This document shows positions 22,693 through 35,135 of a DNA stretch of 64,000 nt, piece by piece; positions within the stretch are counted from its first letter, which is position 1; every line of letters begins with the position of its first letter. Position numbers and translations under genes: made by a program. The notes beneath the pieces are model-generated. The model worked only from the letters and a program-made list of their open reading frames with translations. It made no database searches and had not been told where the DNA came from. Source of the DNA: Ctenosaura bakeri. Lineage: Eukaryota; Chordata; Lepidosauria; Squamata; Iguanidae. The stretch spans positions 62,001 through 126,000 of the forward strand of contig CAOLHI010000958.1 in NCBI GenBank assembly GCA_948474755.1, read 5' to 3'.

Positions 22693-22901
22693 TTGGTCCT
22701 TTCACCCTACATGTTTATAGCACCAAAATCCTATTTTAAATGTCAAGGAATTCCAGGACTTTGCAGTTTAAGGAAGGATGTTTTGTACTCTCAGAGAGCT
22801 CTAGTGCCTCACCAAAGTGCAAATCTCAGGATTGGGTAGGATGTTGCCATGACAATTGAAGTGGAATCATAGCGCTATAATTGCATAGTGTGAAAGGGCT
22901 C
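22693..22901. mobile_element. Diverged relative of family A MITE
   Basis: GGTCCTTTCACCCTACATGT on the left and GCATAGTGTGAAAGGGCT on the right are inverted, with CAGGACTTTGCAGTTTAAGG in the middle and TGAAGTGGAATCATAGCGCT in the right arm. Related to but distinct from family A. Confidence 0.65.
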
Positions 22902-24235
22902 CCCTTACTTTGTCAGTCATCACCATGCATTAGTCATCTGCTCTCCATTACAGAGCAATGAGAATTAGAAACATACAAACCCATGAGAAAGAGAGAAAGA
23001 GAGGGGAAGAAAGAGAGATTAAGTGTGTAATGCTAAAATTCAAAAGTAGCTAAAATGTCTCACAAATAACCAGACTCTGATATTTTACATGGAGCTAGTT
23101 AAGAGTGTCAACATTGTCTTACAAAGTTTTGCTCTCATTTTTAGGCTGGAATAAGTTACCCTTCTTTCTCAAGCTGTACCCAAAGGAGAAGGCTTCCTGG
23201 TGAGGGAAACAATGTATCTGTCCTTCTCATGATTCTCTCCTGCTCTTCCTTTGCCACAGAAGCCAGAGGATTGAGAAAAACAGGTATTTCATTACTCTAA
23301 TCCATGCATAGAAGAAAGCAGGGCATTTAATTTCTATAGATGTCTTCATGGTGCATTACCAGCAGTAACATTATAATCCTGACTTAATCGTCCAGACAAT
23401 AGAAAATACCTAATGGCAATGTATGGGATAAGGAAGCAGAGTATCTTTGAACATGAGGGCAAACATACACAAGGAGTGGCATAAACAATGAGACGAATTC
23501 AGAGAAGATCTCACACGCACAGAACAGTGTGACTTCCAGGGGCACCCTTCTGGGCTGATTCTTTGCATTTTTTGATTAAAAAGAAAACAAAATGTCTATC
23601 AGCTGAATCATAAAGTGGAGTATTATTTTATTGACCTGAAGTCCAAATTTCTACCTCAGCACCCATTTTTCCTCCAGATCTCAGGGCTCAATCTGGAGGC
23701 TCAGGGGTCCAGCCCCTCTTCTCTAGTCTTCAGGACAACGGAGAGGAATCTCAATCATGATTTATTTTTTACATCCAATTTTTCCATTGGCCTGTATTTT
23801 TTTTTTTTAAGATGGAGGTTCGCATTAACTTTTATGTCCTGTCCTCCTATTTAAATTTATTGTATGTTTTTTATATAAATTAAATTATCTTGTTCACATC
23901 AGCCAAAGACAGCTGGCTGTACTAAGCAAATAATATTGGCTGTCATTCTATCTGGTATTTATGAGATCATAAGGGGCACTTACCATCTCATAATTTTTGA
24001 GATTCATGTTGAAAGCTGTTAATGATGAAATGTAATCCCAGAAACCTACCTTTAAAACCAGGCAGTGCCCCAGCTGAAGAGTTTCTGAGGTTCAGCAGAT
24101 TCGGGTACTAGGAAATGATAACTACAGTGCTATCTCTGTCACAGAGCGTATTGAATGGTGCATTGATACAAACACTATTAGGATGACCTTGAAGGGTCTC
24201 TCCAGTTGCCTATCTCAGTGCATCCTGCAGTGGAA
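22902..24235. other. Unassigned, largely repeat-free
   Basis: A purine-rich GAAA/GAGA run lies at about 22985-23020. The segment 23880-24080 is free of repeats and could be aligned for conservation. No coding evidence. Confidence 0.35.
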
Positions 24236-24690
24236 ATCATCATTTCCCAGGTCCCTGCTCTGTAGCACCTGAAAATCACTTCAGTAAGGCTGCTGCCTGG
24301 ATGAAAAGAAAGTGTTTTTTTCTGGTGGGTGTGGCATCATCTGACTTAACTATGATAATGTCATGTTGTCCTTCAGTAATTATATCCCGTTTGCTCTGAA
24401 ATAAGATTTTCAATGCTTCAGGCACCTCCTTCCATATTCAAAATCTGTGGGACTACTTGAAGATCATATTTGTCTTCTTCCCCAATAATAACTTGTAGTA
24501 CTTTCCATGGAATATATTAAAAGGATCCCAGCGTCATTTTTCCTCAGTGAATAAAGCTATCTTCTCTGACTCCTCTCAAAATCTTCTGTAATATTTAGTA
24601 TTCCACTGGGTCGTCCATGATATTCCCCCAATAAATCTCTTTCGTACACCATTTTCCTTCATATGCACATTTTTTGTAGAAAGGTTTGAG
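24236..24690 (-). other. Possible decayed coding remnant
   Basis: On the minus strand one frame reads through about 130 codons with only a few stops. It gives protein-like runs such as WDPFNIFHGKYYKLLLGKK and ILFQSKRDIITEGQHDIIIV. I do not recognise the protein. It could be an old transposon or retropseudogene fragment, or chance in AT-rich DNA. Confidence 0.2.
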
Positions 24691-25954
24691 CAGAGAACTT
24701 ATTAAACATTCTTATCCATTCCAAAATGCATATGATTGGTGGATCACATGTCAGGAAGCATGAATTAAGTTGAGTTGCTTAAAAAAAGCTGACCAAGCAC
24801 AATTTTTCCCACCCCAAGATGTGGAATAGCATGAGATTACCATATATTCTCTCCACACTGCAGAGGTTAGTTTTATTTTATGTTCAGTTCAGCCTCTACC
24901 ATCCTTTTTACTGATCATATCCTTACTGTTTCCTAGTTGCCTGGTCCATGGAGTGAATCAAGCTCATAAATGAGAAAGGACATTTAAGTCACGTACAATG
25001 CAATCCTGTCTGGAAAAAATTGCTCCCTACTGAGGTCACTTTGACTTATTCTTAGTGATGGAAAATATTTCTTTTCTTTTTTTTAATGGAATCAAGGTTC
25101 TTGTTGAAAGTGTCCATTTCATTGCTCAAACATCACTGCTCAAAATTCGTCACAAGATAAAGTGAACTTTGCATCATAAACTCATTCATCCTGGGCATTT
25201 AAGTTGTACTTTGGAGAAACAGGGATCTGAACAGGAATACCTTCTGAAACTGTGAACATCTACAAATGTGTACAGCCAAAAATATGAGCACAAATATACT
25301 GGAGACGAGGCATACAAAAATGAGGAAAATGTACCCAGAAGAGACAATGCATGCAAAAATGAATATATTGGGAGCAGTGGACAAATATGTACATACATTA
25401 GTGAAAATGCAGCAATGAGGCAAAATACAGGTGATGTAGGTGAATTTCCACAACAGGGAAAAACACACTCTGCCAATGTGGAAAGGGTGGGAAGGGCATG
25501 AGGAAAAGATTCAGAAAAATACTACATGGGTGAGAATGGGAGTTTTTCACATTCTTCCTTATTTCTAGGTAAATACTACATTTTTGTATGTTGTAAGACT
25601 GGATAGGATAGCAAATAGTATTATGTAACTGGATGCCAGAAACCAGAAATGTGCATTGGATTTGGACAGAGCCAAAAGCCAGAGCCAAATTGGGCCACTT
25701 CAAACTGGTTTTGATACTTTTCAAAGTTAAAGGGGCTTTGGAGAGCTACCAGAACTTTGATTAGATCCTAGGCTTTAGAAAGGGCTTTTAGGGTACATTG
25801 CAAACCTGTTTGTGTATTTGCCCTTTCAGTAAAATCTAGACACCTGGAAGTGATCAGTACTAGGTACTGTTATGCTCCATTGAACCTAGTGGAACTTACT
25901 TCCAAGTATATTCACAGGATCTGCATTTTTGGAAACCAGAGAACAGGATCTAAA
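24691..25954. other. No feature recognised
   Basis: AT-rich. The overlapping 77-108 codon frames at 25186-25724 lie on both strands and carry no motif. Confidence 0.45.
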
Positions 25955-26079
25955 GCTGGGCTGGGAATGATGTGGCCCTCCAGATGCTATTGGAAACTGT
26001 AAATCTCAGCATCCTGGTTATGGTGGCTATGGCTTATGGGAGCTGCAACCAAATGACATTACATGATTTCCACTCCTGG
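25955..26079. mobile_element. hAT-like MITE
   Basis: The left end GCTGGGCTGGGAATGATGTG, GCCCTCCAGATGCTATTGGA and the right end GATTTCCACTCCTG are the two sides of the reptile MITE, with ATGGGAGCTGCAACCAAATG inside. TSD not clear. Confidence 0.6.
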
Positions 26080-26844
26080 AATAAGCAATATGTGTTTATA
26101 GGGGCAGCTAGAGTTTAAACCTAGGATGACTGTGTTATGGAGGACACTGATACACAAAAAAGGATGCCACCTCCCAACCCTAATGCAACAGAAATACTAA
26201 GGCACACAGAAAATAAATTCATCCAACAACCAAAGTCTTGGTATGTTCTAGGCTGCAGCTCTTCTTCAGGGCAGTGTTTTATTCTGATTTAGTTACACAA
26301 ACAGTACTCCAAATTCTAGCCCGGACCCTTTTGACTCTAAGATAGCAGTGTCTATTTCACTTTTCTTTATTTTTACAGCTATATTTATATTATGTAACCA
26401 CTTCCTTGGAACCTATAGGAGTTCTAAGCCAAGTAAATTACTCTACTGTTAGCAGAGGAAATGGGCTCCAACTTCTGCAATGAAGAGACTGTTTTTGTTT
26501 TTGCTAAGAACCTCCTTTACATGTGGAGGTCAAGATCCAATGTCGCTTCTCTGCAGTGTAAATATCCACTGGTGGAGTTATGTCAAGCCACCTCTATACT
26601 GAATACTGATGTTGATCAGTGGTCAGTGTGCATGGCTGAAAAACCACTGTACAAGTGCGATGTGCAATGACAGTGCATAGAGACAACCAATATTTCCATG
26701 ATACTCTACATACTTTAATGCTCTAAAATCCTACACGTGCAACTCTGTTCACATTGTCATCAACTGGATACAACTCTTGCATATTGTTCAAAAAATAAGT
26801 CTATCAACTTACACATAGTTCAGCCACAGTACTCTTTTTTATTG
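26080..26844. other. No feature recognised
   Basis: A 69-codon plus frame at 26461-26670 is balanced in composition but has no recognisable domain, start context or flanking splice sites. Confidence 0.4.
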
Positions 26845-27200
26845 TGGGAAAACCAGGGCCAGACCTACTGTTAGGCAGAGTGAGGCAACAGCCTTGCTTG
26901 ACAGATGTTGGAGGGCAACAGTGTTAGTCCAGCTGTTTCTCCTTAGCTGCTGTGGCTGTTCCTCTTTTGTGGAAAAAAAGAGGTGTTTGTGCCATATAGT
27001 CTGCCCTGAGACCATAAATCTGCTCTTCCACAAGGCATGTGAGGAGCATGTATCTTGTTCCAAAGGGGAAAAATACACTCTTGAAGCACAGCTCCTTTTC
27101 TTTTTTTTTACTTCTGTATATTCTAAGGGGAATGAAGATCTTTTGGAAGCTTTAAGGGAGTAGAAAAAAGGACAAAGGGCTAGATATAGCTCATGCAACA
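26845..27200. repeat. Interspersed repeat family D
   Basis: GCCAGACCTACTGTTAGGCA, GAGTGAGGCAACAGCC recurs in altered form at 31344 (GGTCCTACCATTAGGCAGAA, CAAAGCAACC) and near 31995-32040. This implies a dispersed repeat, possibly a DNA transposon; its class is not determined. The minus frame at 26839-27231 inside it has no domain. Confidence 0.45.
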
Positions 27201-27361
27201 CATATTTCCCACTCCAGTTTAGACTGTACATATCTCAAGACAAGGCGTGAGGATCTAATTCTTCACCAAGTTCATTCATGAAGGAAGCAAAAAGCAATTT
27301 TAGACTCCACTCTGAGAAAGTATTTGAAAACTGTGCAGTCTTTGAAGACTATTCACAGTTA

Positions 27362-27567
27362 AGGACCTATTCTACACAAAATTCACACATGGTATTTTTT
27401 TTTTCCACAGAAAACATCATTTTTGGTGCAGTAAGTGACAGTTTCTAGGGAGAAAATACTATTTCAGTACAGAATTCTTATTTTCTGCACAGAAAATACT
27501 GTTTCCTGTGCAGAAAATGCTGTTTTCTGTGCAAAAACACACCATGTGAATTTCGCACAAAATAAAC
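27362..27567. mobile_element. Palindromic MITE family C
   Basis: The left arm CTATTCTACACAAAATTCAC, ACATGG is mirrored by the right arm CCATGTGAATTTCGCACAAA, ATAA. The interior repeats TTTCTGTGCAGAAAA-type words several times. A second copy lies at 34625-34796 and a scrap at 39834-39870. No coding capacity. Confidence 0.7.
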
Positions 27568-28016
27568 TATGAAGATCTCCATTAGTCCAACATTCTCCTC
27601 ATCAGAGTTTCCTGACACTTTAGGAACATATTTTTTGACCATTTTTCAAATAGTTTCAAATATTCTTGCCATTGCTAGAAGAACCCGATCTTTTGCTTAT
27701 GGTTATCTGCTTCTTCTCATTCCTGATGTAATAGTAGTAGTAGTAAAGATGAAGTGGCACCAATACACCTTTATCAGTGATGCTAAGGAGATGGTTTCAC
27801 ATACAATTCCTTGATCACTGTACACTTGGTAACTGGTGTCTGATCATGTGAACCATAGAAAAATGTTGTGTTTGAGTCTATAGGGAATTTCATGGAAGTT
27901 ATGTCTGTACCATTAGACCTATAATGTCCCACCGCACATGTAAGTCATCAACATTCTGCAGCCATCAATTTATGAACCTGAATGTATGAAGCAGACCTCA
28001 ATTTCACTCGATTAGG

Positions 28017-28018
<2 letters not shown>
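27568..28018. other. No feature recognised
   Basis: AT-rich unassigned DNA with a short AGT-repeat near 27731-27744. Confidence 0.45.

Positions 28019-28053
<35 letters not shown>
28019..28053. repeat. (AT)n microsatellite
   Basis: Uninterrupted AT dinucleotides over about 35 bp. Confidence 0.95.
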
Positions 28054-28054
<1 letters not shown>

Positions 28055-30980
28055 CCTATGGGGAAGTTGAAAGCCAAACAGCTGTGGTGCCAGAGGCAAG
28101 ATCTACCATTTCTAGAATATGAATAAAATGTTGTTGTAATAAAATAAGAGAATATGCACAGATGGACAGAACTGATTCCCTATAACTTCTCCCTATGGGA
28201 GTGAGGCCTCAATGTAAACAACAGTGCAATCTGGTGAACTACCACATGTGCAGCAAATGAGAGGATGGTGTCTGAAATATCAGAACTGTTTTTAATGTTA
28301 CTTTTTCTTTGAACATCAGTGATCATATTTCTCTGAGATTATGGGTCTCCCACATGTACGCACAACAACTTACCTTGTTATTGCTAAATGATTGCAATTC
28401 TTTTTTACTATCCAAAAAGTGTCTATCAAGAATACGCTCTTGGCTAGTGCCCTATGAAGGATCCTGCTGACATTTAAAAAAGATCTTCATCCAAGAACTG
28501 CTGGCTGAAAATTCATTACTAGGAATTAAGTGAAGATAGGGAGATGAAATGGGGGAATAGACAGTTTATTGATTAGTAGGTCCAAAGGGAAAATCAATGA
28601 CTTCAGATCTCTCCCAGAATATATTAACTATCAATACAGATAATTGTGCTTCTGTTTAAGAAAAGGAAAGAAAGAAATCAGGAGGCAAAAGAAAGAAATT
28701 TTGCTTTGGAAATAAGCTTTATTTATGCAATGAAGGGAAAGAGAACAACGTTCTTTCAGTGATGTTGACTCATTACAAAGCAATTCTGATTATCCTTTAG
28801 ATATGCTCAGATATAATATACTAACTCAGCATCTACACTGTTAGAAGTGCAGTGCCAAAATTCAGTGATGATGAGGTAGTGGGGGAGTTTTAACTCTCTC
28901 TGTTCCTTTCTGGGATGGAAGAAGATGACCTGCCCTAGCAGTTCATGGAGCTGTAGTTTATGAGAGGGTGGTCTGGCATCATAGAAATTCATTCCAGTTG
29001 CCACCAAATTTTGATAGTGATTGGAACCATCATAGTTACTACTGACTGAACATCATTTAAGCTCTCTCTCTCCCTCTCCCCCTGTCTCTGTGTTTAGTGT
29101 CCCTCCCCTTAAGTTTTGTTCAAAAGCTGCAGTTAGAGCAAAATGTGGTTGTCCCGATGTTGTCAGCTGCTGCTCCATGTGAGCCTGTAGTTTTAGTTAT
29201 GCTATTTTATTAAAATATTTATATCTCACTCTATATCCGAAGGTCTCAGGGCAGTGTACAATAAAATCAATTCAAGAAAATAAATAACATTAGATATAAG
29301 TTAACAGATGGAAACTGGAAATGGAATATGGAGCACTGAAAAATAAAGATGAAATTGAAAAGAAGCAATGCTGTTGACATTAAATATTTGCACATAATGT
29401 AAGGCAAGAAAGGAATCTTACACTATGCTGGGGAATTGCTCAACCTCAAGAGGTCAGATGGTTGGCCAAGTGAAATGAGATGAGATCACCTGAAGATCCA
29501 TAATTGGATCCCTCATTAGATTTTGGGGAAAAAAGCAACCAGAGGGCAATCTGGATTGGAACTGGGCCAGATCCAACTCTATTTTTCAAATGAAACCCCA
29601 CATTCTTCCCCCTGCAGCTATTTGCTCCACCAGGAAAAAATTTTTGGGATAAGCAAACATTTTTCATAATAGGGCAATGAACAACTTATGGAGGGGGAGT
29701 GATTTACATTAGACAAATGACATAGTCCAAAAGAGTTAATTTGTCTTCTCCACCCTGTTCCAGCACTAAGTCACAGCCAAGTGCAGATCTTCAACTCCCC
29801 AATAGAAAACAATGACAGCAAGATGTTATTGTTAGGCTTTATCCTAACTCTAATTTAAAGGTGTCTTGAGAAACTCTGGAGAAAATGATGTATTCTCACA
29901 ACTAAACAGAAGGTTTAAGTGTTCTAGATGTTATCAGACTAGTGACACACAAACAACCCACTGAGATTATGAGAAATTCTTCTGTGTTTCTGCTTCATGA
30001 TTTATCAGCTTAGGTGTCATTGATTCTGCAGTAGGGGATCCAGCTGTGGAAAATCAGCAACCTTGCTGATGAGGTAACACAGAAGAATGGAAGGTTTCTT
30101 CTTCTTCTCTCTCCCCCCTGCCCCCCGCCCTGCATTCTTCTTGCAGTCACAAGTGTAAAGCAGAATTGTCATTCCACCAGTCTCTTTGGAAGACGAGAAG
30201 GAGCCCACCCTTGAGAGATCCTCTGTGTTGTGGCCTTTAATGTTTTCATTTGTTTGGTATGTAGTTGTGCTGTATGTGATTCCTTTTGGCAAGCAGCCTG
30301 ATAACATACTTGAAATTCAGCTGAAAGACTAATGAGAACATTATGCAATGGAGTGTATGTGTGTGTTTCTGGCCCTATTGTTTCTCCCAAGCCTACTCTT
30401 TTTTTCTTTCTCTTCCCTTTTTTGTCAATTTGAACAATATAGCAAGTTTTCATCTGTCAAAGACAATTTGTGTGAAAAGATGGAACGGAGATGTCAACCA
30501 ATATTTAGATTGGGGATGTGCTGAGGAACTATTCTTTCTACTGAAGGACTGAGAAGGTGAATCTGTATTGGTTTTAATCAGAACTTTAATGGAAATATCT
30601 CTATCTTCAGAACAGGGTGAAAATCCTGGGTAGCTCTTTAAATTCACACTAAAACTTGGAATGGATTCATCACCCCACTGACATGGGGGCATAAGGGGAA
30701 TAGCTTGAAACCCTATGATGAAGAGCCTCATCCTCATGCTGCCCTTGTAATTTATGTTAATAGCTGCTAAAACCACATCACTCTAGGTAGCTCTGTCATT
30801 TTCACCAAGCCTTCCTTTTCAGCAAGCAATTTGAAGACTGATATTGGGAACAACATGAATTAAAGTGCTGATTTCTGTTCATAACTAGCAATTTCATACA
30901 TCAGTGTTAATTTCAATGAGGGCCTAAGAAAATCCCTGTTGCTAACACCATAATATTATGGTGAGGAAATGCAGGCCAGT
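28054..30980. other. Long stretch without firm features
   Basis: About 2.9 kb. The piece at 29195-29290 (TTTATATCTCACTCTATATC, CGAAGGTCTCAGGGCAGTGT) looks like a dispersed repeat tail. 28800-28990 may contain an old MITE. Open frames (up to 108 codons, 30450-30776 minus) have no domain. A (GT)-rich run is near 30352-30365. Confidence 0.4.
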
Positions 30981-31125
30981 GCAGGTGTGGGAATCAGGTG
31001 TTGTTGGACTACAGATGTTGTTGGACTACATTTCAGATGTTGTTGGACTACATTTCTCAGCATTCATCACCATTAGTTATTCTGGCCAGGGCTTCTAGGA
31101 GTTATAATCTAACACGCTTTGAATG
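30981..31125. mobile_element. hAT-like MITE with internal tandem triplication
   Basis: The left end is GCAGGTGTGGGAATCAGGTG. The unit AGATGTTGTTGGACTACATT (with TC) is present in tandem at 31013-31034 and 31035-31056, after a shorter related unit at 30996-31012. The right half GGAGTTATAATCTAACACGC mirrors the centre. Confidence 0.65.
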
Positions 31126-31343
31126 GCTGCATGATTCACAATGCTGTATAGTGTCTAGACTACTGGAACTGCACAAAGGGGACCTGGGTTCCAATAATGG
31201 CATTGCTATCACACAGAGTGACACAGCTGTCTCTGAAAAATGGTATTAAGTGAGCAAAGAAAAGCATTGAGGTGTTGAGAATAGATCTTTGTAAAGCATG
31301 AGTCTTGTACTCCTCCCTCCAAGTTAATGAGTTGCCTTCCTAT

Positions 31344-31532
31344 CAGTGCTGGTCCTACCATTAGGCAGAACAAAGCAACCACCATGTACAGCTGAGACTG
31401 GAAAGGGAGAGAAGTGTAGCTTTCCAGTTGCTTCTTGTGAATTTACCAACTGTTCTCATCTGTTGGAAGAAACTACATACGCCACATAATTTGTCCTCCT
31501 CCACCTGACTCCTCAAGTGTGGTGGAGAATGC
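31344..31532. repeat. Interspersed repeat family D, second copy
   Basis: TGGTCCTACCATTAGGCAGA matches the start of the 26845 copy. It runs up to the SINE at 31533. Confidence 0.4.
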
Positions 31533-31723
31533 TGTTGTTGTGTGCCCTGAAGTTGTTTCCAACTTATGATGACCCTAAGGTGAACCTATCATGTGGTTTT
31601 CTGGGACTGAGATTGTGTGACACATCCCATATCACCCAGTGGGTTTGGCTGACGGGGGAATCAAACCCAGGTCTCCAGGGTTGTATTCTGATGCTCGAAC
31701 AACTGCACTATGCTGGCTACTCC
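31533..31723 (-). mobile_element. tRNA-derived SINE with BovB-type tail
   Basis: The plus-strand order is tail GTTGTTGTGTGCCCTGAAGT, AACTTATGATGACCCTAAGG, middle ATCACCCAGTGGGTTTGGCT, B-box side AATCAAACCCAGGTCTCCAG, then the head CTGCACTATGCTGGCTAC. Confidence 0.9.
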
Positions 31724-31820
31724 ACTGAAAATGTGAAAATAAGATTCAATTTGCAGTCCACTCAGCTTCTGTACATGGAATTCATTCTACGTACAATTTT
31801 CAAATATGTACATTTGCGAA

Positions 31821-31840
31821 GGTGTGTGTGTGTGTGTGTT
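31821..31840. repeat. (GT)n microsatellite
   Basis: About nine GT units. Confidence 0.85.
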
Positions 31841-32807
31841 TCCACTCCTGCTCATCAGTGTGAAGATTCTGGAGTGCAAATTGTGACTACTACATAGGCA
31901 ATCTAAGAAGCACAGACAAAGACAAGTCCATCAGATCTCAGCCAGAAGCTCTGGATTTCTCCCATGCGCTTAATCTTAATGTTAGGGGTTGGGGGTGTCA
32001 TTCATCATAGGCAGCAAAATGTCTTTCTGGCCCTGCTGGGATCAGACTTCTTTTGAGCCCTGAAGCTTATTGTGTGGCAGATCTCTTTTACTTGACTTAA
32101 TCTTAGTATACCATGAGGCTAAGAAGGGACAGTCCCATCCATGGTTCCTTTCAGTGAACCAAAAAGGTTGCAGTTGTATCTAAAAATAAAGTAATAAAAT
32201 GCATAACCAACACTTTCTTGTTAACAGATTTGAACAAAATAGGTTGTTTAGTTAGAAAACTAAAACACTGACATGCAATAACAAATGACTGAAACACATA
32301 CAATATAATAAACTGAATCAGAAACAAGACAAGGGCAGAAAATCCCTGGATCAGCTTAAAAAAAAAAAAGGAAGTTTCCAAAAATTAAATAAGCGCTATA
32401 GTACTTCCTAGTTTACTAAGTATTTTTTGAAATATATATGTCTTTTATCATTGCAACTAATTACAGCAACTGATAAGGCTGTTCTATATCACTTACACGC
32501 ACACAGAGAGAGAGAGAGAGACAATCCCTGCTTCATCTCATCATGTATTCTTCCTTTCAATGCCATTTTTCCAATCCATTTCCTATCTTTTAACTTCTTC
32601 CAAGTATTGTCAGACAAAAACTTTTGCCACAGGCCCCTGCCATGTTAGCCAAATCACGAAATGAAACAAATATGCAGTCTGAACAATGCAGTTCTAGTTC
32701 ACACTCAGAGATAGTGAGATGCAACTATCATGCTACATTCAAGGACAAACATGAGGTGTGCATTCACATCTTCATTGTGGTATAGATGGAAAAGCATGTC
32801 TTGTGCA
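31841..32807. other. No firm feature
   Basis: A scrap of repeat family D may lie at 31995-32040 and an (AG)n run at 32504-32520. The rest is unassigned AT-rich DNA. Confidence 0.4.
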
Positions 32808-33011
32808 CAGTTGGCCCTCCATATCTGTGGATTCTGTATCCATGGATTCAAACAACTATACCTTGAAAATATTAAAAGAAAGAGAGAGAGAGTGAGAGAG
32901 GAAGAGAGAGAAAGCAACCTTTGATTTTGCCATTTGATTTTGCTGTCCATAATGGGACTTGAGTGAGGGGGGCTGGAACCAAACCATAGTGGATACTGAG
33001 GGCTCACTCTA
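32808..33011. mobile_element. Tigger-like (pogo) MITE
   Basis: The left end CAGTTGGCCCTCCATATCTG, TGGATTCTGTATCCATGGAT and the right end GGATACTGAGGGCTCACTCT form inverted repeats of the kind known from Tigger-derived MITEs. The interior has ATAATGGGACTTGAGTG and GGCTGGAACCAAACCATAGT. An expanded (GA)n run sits at about 32878-32912. No transposase. Confidence 0.75.
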
Positions 33012-33236
33012 TAAGGTTCCAAGTCCAGCAAAGGAATCAGTGTAGAGCATTATATCCAGAGGAGCTAGCGTGTGTTTTAATTTGTTGATAACATTATTAA
33101 AAGTATGGGGATATGGAATGGGTTGTTGTGTTCTTGTACAGCAGTTTAACAGAAAATAAACCAAAACTGACAAGATAATGTCAAATCAAAAAGAAGTTGT
33201 CAATTTTAACTTTCCAGCTCATCCACAGAAATGCAG

Positions 33237-33372
33237 AAACACAATGGCACGAACAATCCTGACCTTGGTATTCCATAATATATCTGTACAATCAAGGATT
33301 TTGTCTAGTTCCTTTATGACTGCTTTCATAGCTGCACTTATTTCAGTGCCAGTATGTAAAGCACTACACAGC
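33237..33372 (-). pseudogene. Small BovB coding scrap
   Basis: The minus strand reads AVIKELDKILDCTDI and NTKVRIVRAIVF, matching the conserved BovB region (NLDKILKSRDI, TKVRIVKAMVF type). Too short to do anything. Confidence 0.6.
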
Positions 33373-34624
33373 ATACAAAGAAAAACAGTTCTGCTTCTAA
33401 CATTCAAAAGGAGGAAAAAAATGCTCTCCAGAAAATTAGGGCTATGATTCAATTGCTGAATTCCATAAATGCAGCTGGGGCTTCCCTGTTTTTGACTAAG
33501 GAGTGATTTTCACCAGTGGTTGTTTTCCTTCCATAATTAGGGATGGGTTCCAGCTGCACATGTGGCTTTTGGGATATTAGCTTAAGCATTTCCTTCTTCA
33601 TATGAAGATATGCATTATATAAAAGATTTGATCATATCTCATGGCAGATCAGAGTCCATGTCAGTTACATATGTATTTCTAAGTAAACAAAAGGAAAACC
33701 AGGCAACATGAGGTCTGTGTACAAATATGAAGAAAACTGATGTCTATTGCTATTGATTTATAAAAATAAGTTATGCACTTGCTGGTTTTTGTATTAATAA
33801 AGAAGAACTAAATAATTGAACAAGAGCCATTACTTTTAATTTCCCAGTGGAAATCTGCCACACTGTTATGTCGGTTCCAAGCCCAGATGTATGGTAAAAA
33901 GTCCAGGAAATTAAAAAAATGTAATGTAAAATTGATGGAAAAATAGGGGATTATGAAAGTGTTTTTCACAAGTATGAGAAGGAGGCAGGGAGAAAAAATC
34001 CACTGAGTTCATGCTGAACAGGAAGACAGTGAAATTTGGTTAGGACAAAAGTGTTGTTGCCAATGTTGTTGTTATTGTTCTATCCTAACCCCTTCATGAG
34101 ATTTATAGTATCCCATAATGAAAAAAAACCTGATAAATTTAGCAGATGCAATTTTCAGGTAAAAATGATTTCAGCTTTAAAACTAGCTATATGCAGCCAT
34201 TTACCTGAATTTGATTGAGAGTGCACATGTACAGAGGCTAGCAATTCTGACCAACAGGCAAACTTACAGGTGGAAACTTCTACCAAAAATTAAGCTAGCT
34301 TAGTCTCATGCTATCTTAGAATCTTTCAACAGCTTCCCTATGTTTGATGGAGGCCTTATGACAAAACTTAAGCTTGTTTCATTAGCCATTGTTATCTTTG
34401 CTTCTCAGAATTGCTACCTGCTACATACTTTTATTCACAATGCATCTGAGACATTTGCTGAAAAAAGCTTTCTTCAGATGTACCCATAGCTGAACGAGAA
34501 ACTGTGCCTTACAGGTGGAAAGAATATTTTAAAATATTTGAGAAATGCTGGAAAAAACGTAGTTTGAATGCTGAGAAAGCCTTGAAAGGAAGAATCTTGG
34601 ATTAATGATGATCTTTGCCGTTCA
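33373..34624. other. No feature recognised
   Basis: AT-rich apparently unique DNA without repeat or coding signal. Confidence 0.45.
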
Positions 34625-34796
34625 GGATTTATTCTGCATAAAATTTGCATCTTTGTGTTAGGAAACCAGCATGTTCTGCACATAAAATAATATTCCTATG
34701 CGGTAGTATTGTTTTCTGTGCAGAAAAAGCTGTTTTCTGCACAGAAAATGATTTTTTCTATGCAACTCAACCATATGTGAATTTTGTGTGGAATAA
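34625..34796. mobile_element. Palindromic MITE family C, second copy
   Basis: The left arm GGATTTATTCTGCATAAAAT pairs with the right arm GAATTTTGTGTGGAATAAA. Inside are GTTTTCTGTGCAGAAAAAGC and GTTTTCTGCACAGAAAATGA. It ends directly at the family A element that follows. Confidence 0.7.
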
Positions 34797-35135
34797 AGGC
34801 CTTTCTGCACTACACAGTCATAGTGCTATTATTCCACTTTCAATATCCTGTGGAATCCTGGTGTTTGCAGTTCAGGGGGGGTGGCATTTGGAATTCTCAG
34901 TCAGAGACCTCTTTGGCCTCTGTATGCTATAAACTAGGAATGGGCCAACTGAATCCTCAAATTCTCAGCAAGGAGTCAAGTTTCGCTAATCGGAATCCCT
35001 GTGCAAAAATAGGTGAATCAAATCTTTCAAATTCACCAACCCCAAAAATCATAGAATCATAGAATCATAGAAATGTAGAGTTGGAAGAGACCACACGGGC
35101 CATCCAGTCCAACTCCCTGTCATGCAGGAACACCC

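Noticed and set aside
33178..33447. An 89-codon plus-strand protein
   Set aside because: It is antisense to a BovB fragment readable on the minus strand.
35045..35075. CRISPR-like short direct repeats (ATCATAGA)
   Set aside because: These are the CR1 3' terminal octamer repeats; there are no spacers and the genome is eukaryotic.
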